DNA from: DATKZB01 sp035528235
Lineage (GTDB): Bacteria; Planctomycetota; Phycisphaerae; FEN-1346
Length of the DNA stretch: 7,789 bases
Assembly (NCBI GenBank): GCA_035528235.1
Contig: DATKZB010000283.1
Span: forward strand, 1-7,789
Reading direction: 5' to 3'
Below, one piece after another: positions 1 to 6,221 of this stretch; the first letter of the stretch is position 1, and the number at the start of each line of letters is the position of its first letter. The translations under genes and the position numbers were made by a program. The notes under the pieces were generated by a model, which was not told the origin of the DNA, made no database searches, and saw only the letters and a program-made list of their open reading frames with translations.

Positions 1-90
1 CACCGCTTGGGCGCGGTGGGTCCCCGTACCCACCGCGCCCGCCGTCGAACCTCAAGCGCGGCGGGTGCGGGGACCCGCCGCGCAAACACG
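1..90 (-). repeat. Family A paired-hairpin repeat, copy 1 (REPIN-like)
   Basis: Two palindromic arms separated by a 17-nt linker. Arm one is 11-21 / 28-38 (GCGCGGTGGGT with ACCCACCGCGC, loop ccccgt). Arm two is 56-66 / 73-83 (GCGCGGCGGGT with ACCCGCCGCGC, loop gcgggg). AAACACG follows at 84-90. Read on the minus strand, this copy lines up with copy 3 at 7719-7789, including the asymmetry of one C-type and one T-type arm. The two inverted palindromic arms resemble REP doublets (REPINs/BIMEs), which are mobilised by RAYT transposases in other bacteria. No such transposase is in the window, so the mechanism is inferred. Confidence 0.8.
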
Positions 91-135
91 CAATGCTAAA
101 CTGCGGTAGCGTGTGCTGCGGTTTACATCCACCCC

Positions 136-174
136 CCAAACGGGTGCCGATTGGCTGCCAAAATGGCGGTTTGG
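136..174. repeat. Imperfect inverted repeat / hairpin
   Basis: CCAAAC at 136-141 is complementary to GTTTGG at 169-174. Inside lies a second imperfect stem around the perfect palindrome TTGGCTGCCAA (151-161). It sits 33 nt ahead of the TTGACA promoter element. It could be the terminator of a gene outside the window (though no T tract follows), an operator, or chance. No protein-coding signal is seen in 91-206. Confidence 0.4.
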
Positions 175-206
175 ACGCAAATCCGGGGGCCTGGCCCATT
201 TCCCTC

Positions 207-235
207 TTGACAGTTGGCCCGGGTTCAACAATGAT
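207..235 (+). promoter_or_regulatory. Predicted sigma70-type promoter upstream of the rny leader
   Basis: A perfect -35 hexamer, TTGACA (207-212), is followed after 17 nt by AATGAT (230-235), a 4/6 match to the -10 consensus. GATAGT at 233-238 is an alternative -10 with a longer spacer. A loose dyad, GTTG-gCCCGGGtt-CAAC (213-229), fills the spacer and could be an operator. Transcription would start near 242, giving a leader of about 500 nt before rny or a separate small RNA. Confidence 0.5.
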
Positions 236-241
236 AGTGTT

Positions 242-640
242 AGCGAATAGATTTCTGGCCGATACTGAGGTAGCGGCCGCGACCGGTCGCACGGTGCAAT
301 AGGAGAAACTAAGGACCCATGAGTTGGGATGCGGGGCGAAGCAGCGCTCCGTGAGTGGTTGAGCCTAAGGCCAACGGACTCGGCCGCCGCCCTGGTGGGG
401 CGGCCACGCTGAATCCGGCCCGTTTTGTCGTCTAGAGGATTGGACCGGGACCCCAGGATCTGCCCGCCGCACGGGGCAGGTCAAGACGCCGAGGTACGGC
501 GGAAAGGCAGGTTTGTTCGTGCAGGACGCGTGGGCGAGGTGTGGTCGGTCGGAACCGATTGTGGGAGAGACCCTCGCGGCCTGAATCTGCCACTCGATGC
601 CTGGTGTGTTTCCCGGTAGTCCTTTGCCGTCGGAGCGGCC
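242..640 (+). ncRNA. Structured non-coding region upstream of rny; candidate small RNA or long leader
   Basis: This stretch has a promoter in front of it, no convincing ORF, and many hairpins. Seen directly: 249-256 with 304-310 (AGaTTTCT/AGAAACT) enclosing GGCCG/CGGCC (257-261/274-278) and the palindrome GCGACCGGTCGC (279-290); 382-388/399-405 (GGCCGCC with GGCGGCC, allowing a bulge); 457-465/474-482 (GATCTGCCC with GGGCAGGTC); 487-491/497-501; and 534-539/572-577 enclosing 543-549/554-560. Two nested long-range pairings, 345-351 with 631-637 and 352-359 with 589-596, could close a domain of about 290 nt. 6S RNA was considered because of its position near rny, but no diagnostic 6S sequence was recognised. 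tmRNA, RNase P and SRP RNA signatures are absent. Ends are approximate, and part of the pairing may be chance in GC-rich DNA. Confidence 0.3.
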
Positions 641-739
641 TCTAGGTTGCCCCCCCGGACGCCTTCAGTCCCCCGCAGAGCGTGCGTGCGCCGCCGTTGT
701 GCGCGCGGCCCTGCGTTTCCCTGGAAAGCGAGTCACACC

Positions 740-2320
740 ATGACGTTACTAACCCCCGTGTTGGCGCTGGAGCCGGAAACCATCGGTGCCATCGCCGTCT
801 TGGTCGTCTCTGTGGTCGGCGTTGCGGTTGCCGCCGTCGTCTTGTCGAAGCGTTCGCACGCTTCGCAGGGCGAGGCCGAGCAGGTGCTGGCCCAGGCCCG
901 CAAGGAGGCCGAGGCCATCGTCAAGGAGGCCAGGGTCGAGGCCAAGGGAGAGGCCATCCAGGCCCGCGAGGTGTTCGAGAAGGAAACCGCCCAGACCCGC
1001 GACGAACTCCGCGAACGCGAACGCCTCGTCGTCAAACGCGAGGATACCATCGACTCGAAGATGGACACCCTCAACCGCAAGGAAAAGACCGTCGAGGCCG
1101 GCGAACGACGCGTCTCGGAGATCGAGGACAACCTCAAAAAACAGTCGGCCGAACTCGAACAGATGGTCGCCGAGGAGAAACAGCAGTTGTTCAAAATCAG
1201 CGGTCTCGGGGCCAGCGAGGCCCGGGCGGTCCTCCTGGAACGCATGGAGGCCGAGGTCCAGCACGACGCCGCCGCCCTCATCCAGCGGGCCTCTGAGCGG
1301 GCCCAGGAAGAAGCCGACCAGCGGGCCCGCGAGATCCTGGCCACGACCGTCCAGCGCCTGGCCTCCGATTACACGTCCGAGGCCACCGTCGCCACGGCCG
1401 ACATTCCCAACGACGAGATGAAGGGCCGCATCATCGGACGCGAGGGCCGCAACATCCGCGCCTTCGAACGCGTGACCGGCGTCGACGTCATCGTCGACGA
1501 CACGCCCGGCGTCGTGGTCCTCTCGTCGTTCGACCCCGTCCGCCGCGAGGTCGCCCGGCGGTCGCTCCAGACGCTTATCGCCGACGGCCGCATCCAGCCC
1601 CCGCGCATCGAGCAGGTCGTCTCCGAGTGCCGCAAAGAGGTCGAGAAGGAAATGAACGAGACCGGCAAGCAGGTGGCCCTCGACACGGGTGTCCGCGGCC
1701 TGCACGCCAAGGAGATTCAGTTATTGGGGCGACTGAAGTTCCGGACCTCGTACGGCCAGAGCGTGCTTCAGCACTCGATCGAGGTCTCGGCCCTGGCCGG
1801 CATGCTGGCCGACGAGATCGGCCTCGACGGGCAGTTGGCACGCCGCGCGGGGCTGCTGCACGACATCGGCAAGGCCGTCGACCACGAGGTCCAGGGCGGC
1901 CACCCGGAGATCGGCGCCGACCTGGCCCGCCGGTACGGCGAGAAGCCCGAGGTCGTTCACGCCATCGGCGGACACCACGAACCGAACATGCCCAGCATGC
2001 TCTATACGGTCATCGTGGCGGCGGCCGACGCCGTCAGCGCCAGCCGGCCCGGCGCCCGCCGCGAGACCCTCGAAAAGTACGTCCAGCGGCTCGAAAAACT
2101 CGAGGCCATCGCCACCCGCTTCGAGGGCGTCGAAACCGCCTACGCCATCCAGGCCGGACGCGAGGTCCGCGTCATCGTCAATGCCGACAAGGTCGACGAC
2201 TCCCTGGCCATGAAGGTTTGCCGCGACATCGCCAAGGCCGTCGAGGACGAACTGACGTACCCCGGCGAGGTCCGGGTCACGCTCATTCGCGAGCGCCGCA
2301 TCGTCGAGTACGCCCGGTAG
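740..2320 (+). CDS. rny: Ribonuclease Y
   Basis: Membrane-anchored endoribonuclease that initiates mRNA decay by cleaving single-stranded RNA. The 526-residue product matches the family length of about 520. It has an N-terminal membrane helix (about 13-35), a long charged coiled coil (about 42-200), and a KH RNA-binding domain with the GxxG loop as GREG (233-236). The HD domain follows, with H345, the HD pair H374-D375 in LLHDIGKAVDHE, and D430 as metal ligands. The family C-terminus ends in IRERRIVEYAR. The ATG at 740 puts the membrane helix at the N-terminus and has GGAAAG 11 nt upstream. An in-frame TTG at 647 would add 31 Arg/Pro-rich residues unlike the family. ymdB follows after 56 nt, probably in the same operon. 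Transcription probably starts at the promoter near 207 through a long leader. All key residues are present. Confidence 0.96.
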   Translation: MTLLTPVLALEPETIGAIAVLVVSVVGVAVAAVVLSKRSHASQGEAEQVLAQARKEAEAIVKEARVEAKGEAIQAREVFEKETAQTRDELRERERLVVKREDTIDSKMDTLNRKEKTVEAGERRVSEIEDNLKKQSAELEQMVAEEKQQLFKISGLGASEARAVLLERMEAEVQHDAAALIQRASERAQEEADQRAREILATTVQRLASDYTSEATVATADIPNDEMKGRIIGREGRNIRAFERVTGVDVIVDDTPGVVVLSSFDPVRREVARRSLQTLIADGRIQPPRIEQVVSECRKEVEKEMNETGKQVALDTGVRGLHAKEIQLLGRLKFRTSYGQSVLQHSIEVSALAGMLADEIGLDGQLARRAGLLHDIGKAVDHEVQGGHPEIGADLARRYGEKPEVVHAIGGHHEPNMPSMLYTVIVAAADAVSASRPGARRETLEKYVQRLEKLEAIATRFEGVETAYAIQAGREVRVIVNADKVDDSLAMKVCRDIAKAVEDELTYPGEVRVTLIRERRIVEYAR

Positions 2321-2376
2321 CCGACCGGTGCCCGGCCGTCTCTTGCGGCGACGAGTGCTGAAGGGTGAGGAGTGCC

Positions 2377-3234
2377 ATGGAATTTCGCGCCCTGTTCGTC
2401 GGCGACGTGGTCGGCCGGCCCGGCCGCCGCGCGCTCGGCGCCGCCCTGCCCGGGCTCCTGAAGGCCCACGCCATCGACGTCATCATCGTCAACGCCGAGA
2501 ACGCGGCGGGGGGGTCGGGCCTGACGCCGCCCATCTTCGCGGAGCTCCGCGGCCTGGGTGTCGACGTCGTCACCCTGGGCGACCACGTTTACCGCAAGAA
2601 GGAAATCGCGCCGCTGCTGGTCGAGTCCGACCGCCTGCTCCGCCCGGCCAACCTGCCGGCCGAGGCCGCCGGACGCGGGTGGACCGTCCTGGAGAGCCAG
2701 TCGGGCTTTCCGTTTGCCGTGGTCATCGTGCTGGGCCGCACGTTCATGAAACCGGCCGAGTGCCCGTTTCACGCCATCGACGCCGCCCTGGCCGACATCG
2801 GCGAGAGGGCCAAACTCGTCTTCGTCGAGGTCCACGCTGAGGCCACCAGCGACCGCATTGCCATGGGATGGTATCTCGATGGCCGCGCGACCGCCGTCTT
2901 CGGCACGCACACCCACGTCCAGACGGCCGACGAGCGTGTCCTGCCCGGCGGCACGGCCTACATCACCGACCTGGGCATGACGGGCCCGCACGAGGGCATC
3001 CTCGGCCGCCGCAAGGAGAAGGTCCTGTCGGCCCTCATCACGGGCATGCCCACCCACTTCGACGTGGCCGGAGGCGACCTGCGGGTCTGCGGGGCCCTGG
3101 TGATGGCCGACACCCAGACCGGCCGGGCCACGGCCATCCGGCGCATCGTCGTTCCGGTCGACCTGGCATCCTCCGGCCAGCCCCCCAAGGACGAACCTGC
3201 CGAGGCCGAGCCGTCCGACCAGCCACCCGAGTAG
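2377..3234 (+). CDS. ymdB: YmdB-type metallophosphodiesterase (TIGR00282 family)
   Basis: Dinuclear-metal phosphodiesterase. The Bacillus subtilis relative acts on cyclic nucleotides and affects biofilm gene expression. Of 285 residues, the first 262 or so cover the whole family fold. Predicted metal and active-site residues by comparison with YmdB are D10 (FVGDVVG), E41-N42 (NAENAA), D69-H70, H153 (VHAEATS), and H178 and H180 (GTHTHVQTADERVLP). The family signature GTAYITDLGMTGPHEGILG is intact. Unusual points are GDH where B. subtilis has GNH, so Asn is replaced by Asp at 69, and a Pro/Glu-rich tail (about 266-285) beyond the usual C-terminus. ATG 2377 is chosen because GAGGAG lies at 2367-2372; the GTG at 2365 overlaps that ribosome binding site. 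It lies directly downstream of rny, the usual partner arrangement. Confidence 0.93.
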   Translation: MEFRALFVGDVVGRPGRRALGAALPGLLKAHAIDVIIVNAENAAGGSGLTPPIFAELRGLGVDVVTLGDHVYRKKEIAPLLVESDRLLRPANLPAEAAGRGWTVLESQSGFPFAVVIVLGRTFMKPAECPFHAIDAALADIGERAKLVFVEVHAEATSDRIAMGWYLDGRATAVFGTHTHVQTADERVLPGGTAYITDLGMTGPHEGILGRRKEKVLSALITGMPTHFDVAGGDLRVCGALVMADTQTGRATAIRRIVVPVDLASSGQPPKDEPAEAEPSDQPPE

Positions 3235-3267
3235 ACCCCGCCCCGGCCAGTGCGGCCCAGGCAAGTC

Positions 3268-3296
3268 TTGCCGCGCGGGCCCGCCAGGTGTATCCT
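3268..3296 (+). promoter_or_regulatory. Predicted promoter for the truncated dehydrogenase gene
   Basis: TTGCCG (3268-3273), a 17-nt spacer, and TATCCT (3291-3296), a 4/6 match to each consensus hexamer. Predicted transcription start is near 3303, 59 nt before the ATG at 3362. The perfect dyad GGCAAG-t-CTTGCC (3260-3272) overlaps the -35 and could be an operator. The arrangement suggests this gene was transcribed independently of ymdB. Confidence 0.4.
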
Positions 3297-3361
3297 CTCT
3301 GGTGCCCGGCGCGCCGCCAGGCGTGCTTCGTGGAGCGCGCCCGGGCCGCGAAAGGCCGACC

Positions 3362-3763
3362 ATGCCCGACAAACCGCACCTGTTGGTGAACCTGCCCGCG
3401 GGGTTCTTTGCGTCGCGGGACCTGCGGCCGGTCTTCGCGCGGCTGGGCCGGCTGGCCCGCGTCCGCAAACGCTCGCACGATACGGCCGAAACGTTCGCGA
3501 AGGACATCGCCTGGGCCGACGCGTGCATCAAGTGGTCCTGGCCGCCGTGGACCGACGCGCTGCTCGATGGGGCCCCGCGTCTGACGTTCTCGGGCCAACT
3601 CGACATTACGCAGGCCGCCGCCCGCGTGGCCCTGGACCGGGGCCTCAAGATCTCGGTCTCGCGCGGCGGGTCCCCGCACCCGCCGCGCTCGGGGTCCGAC
3701 TGCGGGTCGGCGCGGCGGGTACGGGGACCCGCCGCGCAAACACGTAATGTCAAATTTCCATAG
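3362..3763 (+). pseudogene. D-2-hydroxyacid dehydrogenase, N-terminal fragment truncated by a repeat
   Basis: Residues 1 to about 100 read like the N-terminal substrate-binding half-domain of D-isomer-specific 2-hydroxyacid dehydrogenases: a starting LLVNLPAGFF, then RSHDTAETFAKDIAWADACI, WSWPPWTDALLDGAPRL, and LDITQAAARVALDRGLKISVSRGG. These enzymes are about 320 residues and need an NAD-binding Rossmann domain (GxGxxG) plus an Arg/Glu/His catalytic set, all absent here. From residue 101 the frame runs through family A repeat copy 2 and stops at TAG 3761-3763, giving 133 residues in total; the GH5 gene starts 14 nt later. The missing two thirds is not found downstream, so this looks like a deletion accompanied by repeat insertion. 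ATG 3362 has GAAAGG 6 nt upstream. Family assignment is from remembered motif patterns. A truncated but expressed small protein cannot be excluded. Confidence 0.65.
3661..3744 (+). repeat. Family A paired-hairpin repeat, copy 2 (inside the dehydrogenase fragment)
   Basis: Arm one is 3661-3671 / 3678-3688 (GCGCGGCGGGT with ACCCGCCGCGC, loop ccccgc). The 21-nt linker is 3689-3709. Arm two is 3710-3720 / 3727-3737 (same stem, loop acgggg). AAACACG follows at 3738-3744. The linker matches copy 3 at 18 of 21 positions and reads in the same direction. Both arms are C-type here, whereas copies 1 and 3 have one T-type arm, and AAACACG is on the opposite end relative to the linker. The conserved flank continues (taatgtcaaa, against caatgctaaa after copy 1). 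It marks the point where dehydrogenase similarity ends. Confidence 0.85.
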
Positions 3764-3777
3764 ACAGGAGGATGGCC

Positions 3778-4875
3778 ATGAATCGACGCGAGTTTCTGAA
3801 GACGGCGGCCGCGGCCGGCGGCGCAGCACTGGGGGCGGGGGCATCGCAGGACGCCCGGGCCGCTCTGGCTACCGGGGCCGCGCCTCGGCCCGCCTCGGGC
3901 CGCGCGCTCGCCAGAAAAATGCCCAAGTGGCGCGGGTTCAACCTGCTCGAAAAGTTCATGGTCCACTCCAACAAACCCTTCGTCGAGACCGACTTCGTGT
4001 GGATGAAGGAATGGGGTTTCGACTTCGTCCGTCTGCCCATGGACTACCGCTGCTGGACCGACAAGGATGACCCGTACCGCTACGACGAGAAGGTCCTCAA
4101 GGAGATCGACGAGGCGGTGGCCTTCGGCGCCAAGCACGGCGTCCACGTGTGCCTGAACCTGCACCGCGCGCCGGGGTACACCGTGGCCAAGCCGCCCGAG
4201 AAACTGAACCTCTGGAAAGACGAGGAGGCCCAGAAACAGTTTGACGCCCAGTGGGCCCACTTCGCCAAGCGGTACCAGGGCATGCCGTCGACGGCCGTCA
4301 GTATCGACCTGGTGAACGAGCCCGCCAACGTTCCCTCGGCCGAGTACGCCAAGGTGGCCCGCCGCGTGGTGGCCGCCATCCGGGGCGTCGACGCCGACCG
4401 CCTCGTCATCTCCGACGGCAACTCCTGGGGCAACGACCCCGTCATGGAACTGGCCGACCTCGGAATCGCCCAGTCGACCCGCGGGTACCAGCCGTTTCAG
4501 CTGACGCACTACAAGGCGTCGTGGGCGGGCGGCAACTGGGCCGAACCCACCTGGCCGCTGAAGGTGGGCAACGAGGTCCAGGACGCCGCGTGGCTCCGCA
4601 AGCGGTACATCGAACCGTGGAAAGCGCTCGAGGCCAAGGGCGTGGGCGTCCACGTGGGCGAATGGGGCGCTTACAATAAGACCCCCCACGCCGTCGTCCT
4701 GGCGTGGATGAAAGACATCCTGGCCCTCTGGAAAGAGGCCGGCTGGGGCTGGGCGGTGTGGAACCTTCGCGGCAGTTTCGGGCCGATCGATTCCCAGCGC
4801 GGAGACGTCCAGTACGAGGATTTCCGCGGCCACAAGTTAGACCGCCGCATGCTCGACCTCCTGCGGCAGGGGTGA
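3778..4875 (+). CDS. Secreted glycoside hydrolase family 5 (cellulase-like)
   Basis: Exported retaining glycosidase acting on a beta-linked polysaccharide or glycoside; substrate unknown. The 365 residues open with a Tat-like signal, NRREFLK at 2-8, then an Ala/Gly-rich stretch with a likely cleavage site after ARA (26-28). The GH5 TIM barrel spans about 48-362. Visible motifs are FVRLPMDY (83-90, Arg85), LNLHRAPGY (126-134, His129), DLVNEP with the probable acid/base E181, THY (243-245), GEWG with the probable nucleophile E295, and WAVWNLRG (325-332) on the eighth strand. The ATG at 3778 is preferred because AGGAGG (3766-3771) lies 6 nt upstream; an ATG at 3772 would abut it. No clear promoter is seen; the repeat lies just upstream. 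Similar secreted GH5 proteins are common in planctomycetes. The cleavage site and subfamily are uncertain. Confidence 0.88.
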   Translation: MNRREFLKTAAAAGGAALGAGASQDARAALATGAAPRPASGRALARKMPKWRGFNLLEKFMVHSNKPFVETDFVWMKEWGFDFVRLPMDYRCWTDKDDPYRYDEKVLKEIDEAVAFGAKHGVHVCLNLHRAPGYTVAKPPEKLNLWKDEEAQKQFDAQWAHFAKRYQGMPSTAVSIDLVNEPANVPSAEYAKVARRVVAAIRGVDADRLVISDGNSWGNDPVMELADLGIAQSTRGYQPFQLTHYKASWAGGNWAEPTWPLKVGNEVQDAAWLRKRYIEPWKALEAKGVGVHVGEWGAYNKTPHAVVLAWMKDILALWKEAGWGWAVWNLRGSFGPIDSQRGDVQYEDFRGHKLDRRMLDLLRQG

Positions 4876-4889
4876 GGTGGGTGCCGCCA

Positions 4890-4975
4890 CGTTTAGCCGC
4901 GGGCGGCACGCCCGCGGGCCGTGCCGATGGACGCCTGGCGGCCGTTTCCGTCGCCGTCCCGGCGACGGCTAAACG
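4890..4975. repeat. Family B paired-hairpin repeat (REPIN-like)
   Basis: CGTTTAGCCG (4890-4899) and its exact reverse complement CGGCTAAACG (4966-4975) form the ends. Each end leads into its own hairpin: CCGCGGGC/GCCCGCGG (4897-4904/4910-4917, loop ggcac) and CCGTCGCC/GGCGACGG (4948-4955/4961-4968, loop gtccc). Two palindromic units with a shared head sequence in inverted orientation are the architecture of REP doublets. An alternative stem, GGCACG/CGTGCC (4905-4910/4920-4925), overlaps the first hairpin. It is unrelated in sequence to family A. It lies 14 nt after the GH5 stop. Only one copy is in the window. Confidence 0.75.
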
Positions 4976-5027
4976 CCGCGCGGGTCCGGCCGCAAGCCAT
5001 GGCACATGCGCCGCTATCTCGGGCGAT

Positions 5028-5056
5028 TTGATTCCGGCCGTAATGTGAGGTATACT
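5028..5056 (+). promoter_or_regulatory. Predicted sigma70-type promoter for the M28 peptidase gene
   Basis: TTGATT (5028-5033), a 17-nt spacer, and TATACT (5051-5056, 5/6 match to TATAAT). This is the best -35/-10 pair in the window and sits in a short AT-richer pocket. Predicted start is near 5063, giving a leader of about 112 nt before the ATG at 5175. Confidence 0.6.
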
Positions 5057-5088
5057 CTCCTCGGATACAAACAGGCGACGGGTGCACC

Positions 5089-5128
5089 CGGGGCTTGTCC
5101 GCATGGTGCGGACCGGCCCCGTTTTGTT
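5089..5128 (+). terminator. Intrinsic terminator-like hairpin in the M28 leader
   Basis: The stem is CGGGGC (5089-5094) with GCCCCG (5116-5121), and GTCCGCA (5097-5103) with TGCGGAC (5107-5113), separated by a 2x2 internal loop and capped by a 3-nt tgg loop. TTTTGTT follows at 5122-5128. It lies downstream of the 5028 promoter and upstream of the gene, so it may attenuate transcription rather than end the GH5 transcript. A competing pairing, GCACCCGG (5084-5091) with CCGGGTGC (5135-5142), shares bases 5089-5091 with the terminator stem. Confidence 0.55.
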
Positions 5129-5174
5129 GATGCACCGGGTGCCCGCGCGCTGACACCCGTTTCGGGAGACGCCT

Positions 5175-6137
5175 ATGCGACGCCGGTCGGCAATCATCCT
5201 GGCGGTTCTTGGCCTGCTTCTGGCGGTTGCTCCGCGCGCCTCCGCCGACGCCATCGGCGACATCGTGGCCCAGGTCGGCTTGGCCACGTACAGCGGCTAC
5301 CTCGACGACAGCCTGTACACCCACGCGGGCGACGACCGCGGTTACGGGCCCGAGCACGACCTGGCCCGGACGAACATCGCCGGTCACTTCGCGGGTCTCG
5401 GTCTGGCGACCAGCCTCGACGCCTTCACGTACTCGGGCGGCACATACTACAACGTGGTGGCCGTCCAGACCGGTAGCGTCCGGCCCGGCGACGTCTACGT
5501 CGTCGGCGCCCACTACGATTCGTTCAACAACCCCGGGGCCGACGACAACGCCAGCGGCGTGGCCGCCATCATGGAGGCCGCGCGGGTCCTGGCGGCGTAC
5601 GAGTTCGAGGCCACCATGATGTACGTCGCCTTCGACCGCGAGGAACAGGGCCTGGTAGGCAGCACGGCCTGGGTGGCCGCCCACGCCGCCGACAACATCC
5701 TCGGCATGATCTCGCTCGATATGATCGCCTATAACCCCCCGGCCGACCACGACAAGGTCCGCCTCTACGGCCACAATGCCTCGCTCCCCATCAAGCAGGA
5801 CCTGGCCGACGCCGTCACGGCCTACGGCGGCGGCATCGTGCCGGTCATCGAGGGCGCCTTCGACGCCAGCGACCACGCCCCCTTCGAGGCCGCCGGGTTC
5901 CAGGCCTGCCTGCTCATCGAGTACAACCTCTGGGCCAACCCGCATTACCACGGGGCGGCCGACAACGTCGACACGGCCGGCTACATCGACTACGCGTACG
6001 CGACCGACCTGACCCGTGCCACGGTGGGTTGGCTGGCCGAGTCGGCCGTCCTCGTGCCCGAACCCGCCACGCTGGCCCTGCTGGGGTTCGGCCTGGCGCT
6101 GCTGCTTCGCCGCCGCCGCGCCGACGCGCGACCGTAA
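5175..6137 (+). CDS. Secreted M28-family metallopeptidase with PEP-CTERM sorting signal
   Basis: Zinc aminopeptidase-type enzyme removing N-terminal residues from peptides, exported and probably processed at the cell envelope. The 320 residues start with a Sec signal peptide (about 1-24, cleavage after ASA). The M28 domain follows (about 40-290). Predicted ligands by comparison with Aeromonas aminopeptidase are H113 (GAHYDS), bridging D123 (GADDNASG), E157 with general base E156 (DREEQGLVGS), D182 (SLDMIAY) and H259 (NPHYHGAADN). The C-terminus is a PEP-CTERM tag: VPEP (294-297), a hydrophobic helix (about 299-311), then RRRRADARP. Such tags are recognised by exosortase, which is not in the window. 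GGGAG at 5164-5168 is spaced 6 nt from the ATG. The gene has its own promoter and a hairpin-bearing leader. The full set of zinc ligands suggests an active enzyme. Confidence 0.93.
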   Translation: MRRRSAIILAVLGLLLAVAPRASADAIGDIVAQVGLATYSGYLDDSLYTHAGDDRGYGPEHDLARTNIAGHFAGLGLATSLDAFTYSGGTYYNVVAVQTGSVRPGDVYVVGAHYDSFNNPGADDNASGVAAIMEAARVLAAYEFEATMMYVAFDREEQGLVGSTAWVAAHAADNILGMISLDMIAYNPPADHDKVRLYGHNASLPIKQDLADAVTAYGGGIVPVIEGAFDASDHAPFEAAGFQACLLIEYNLWANPHYHGAADNVDTAGYIDYAYATDLTRATVGWLAESAVLVPEPATLALLGFGLALLLRRRRADARP

Positions 6138-6184
6138 GGGCGTTGGCGCCGAAACCGCCCCGCGACCCGAGCCGTCCTTCCCGA

Positions 6185-6213
6185 TTGATTCGCCGCCCGC
6201 CATGCGGTATCAC
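6185..6213 (+). promoter_or_regulatory. Predicted promoter giving a near-leaderless xseA transcript
   Basis: TTGATT (6185-6190, the same -35 as the M28 promoter), a 17-nt spacer, and TATCAC (6208-6213, 4/6 match). The expected transcription start is about 6220, two bases before the ATG at 6222. No Shine-Dalgarno-like sequence is visible in the 20 nt ahead of that ATG, which fits leaderless initiation. The -10 is weak, so co-transcription from upstream remains possible. Confidence 0.4.
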
Positions 6214-6221
6214 ATCCTGCC

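Noticed and set aside
93..302. Short plus-strand frame after repeat copy 1
   Set aside because: It overlaps the dyad and the TTGACA promoter, has no ribosome binding site, and its composition is not protein-like.
319..354. Eleven-codon leader peptide (MSWDAGRSSAP) preceded by GGAG and AAGG
   Set aside because: It has no repeated regulatory codons, its ribosome binding site spacing is poor, and it sits among stronger RNA hairpins. It could be chance.
242..640. Firm call of 6S RNA, tmRNA, RNase P or SRP RNA
   Set aside because: No tmRNA tag or tRNA-like end, no RNase P conserved blocks and no SRP GGAAGCAGC loop. Short stretches look a little like the E. coli 6S sequence, but I could not build the closing stem and central bubble.
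647..739. Upstream TTG start for RNase Y
   Set aside because: The added 31 residues are Arg/Pro-rich and precede the membrane anchor that should be N-terminal. The ATG at 740 gives the normal family length.
3661..3737. Family A hairpins as intrinsic terminators
   Set aside because: The stems are strong but no T tract follows either arm, and the same unit occurs where no terminator is needed.
2140..4833. Minus-strand open frame of 897 codons across rny, ymdB and the GH5 gene
   Set aside because: It lies opposite three well-supported genes, runs through the repeat, and its translation shows no family motif. Long antisense frames are expected in DNA this GC-rich. The same applies to minus-strand frames at 749-1705, 4893-6203 and 6210-7559.
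5063..5174. Known riboswitch, such as c-di-GMP, in the M28 leader
   Set aside because: The conserved core sequences of classes I know are not present; only a terminator-like hairpin and a competing stem are visible.
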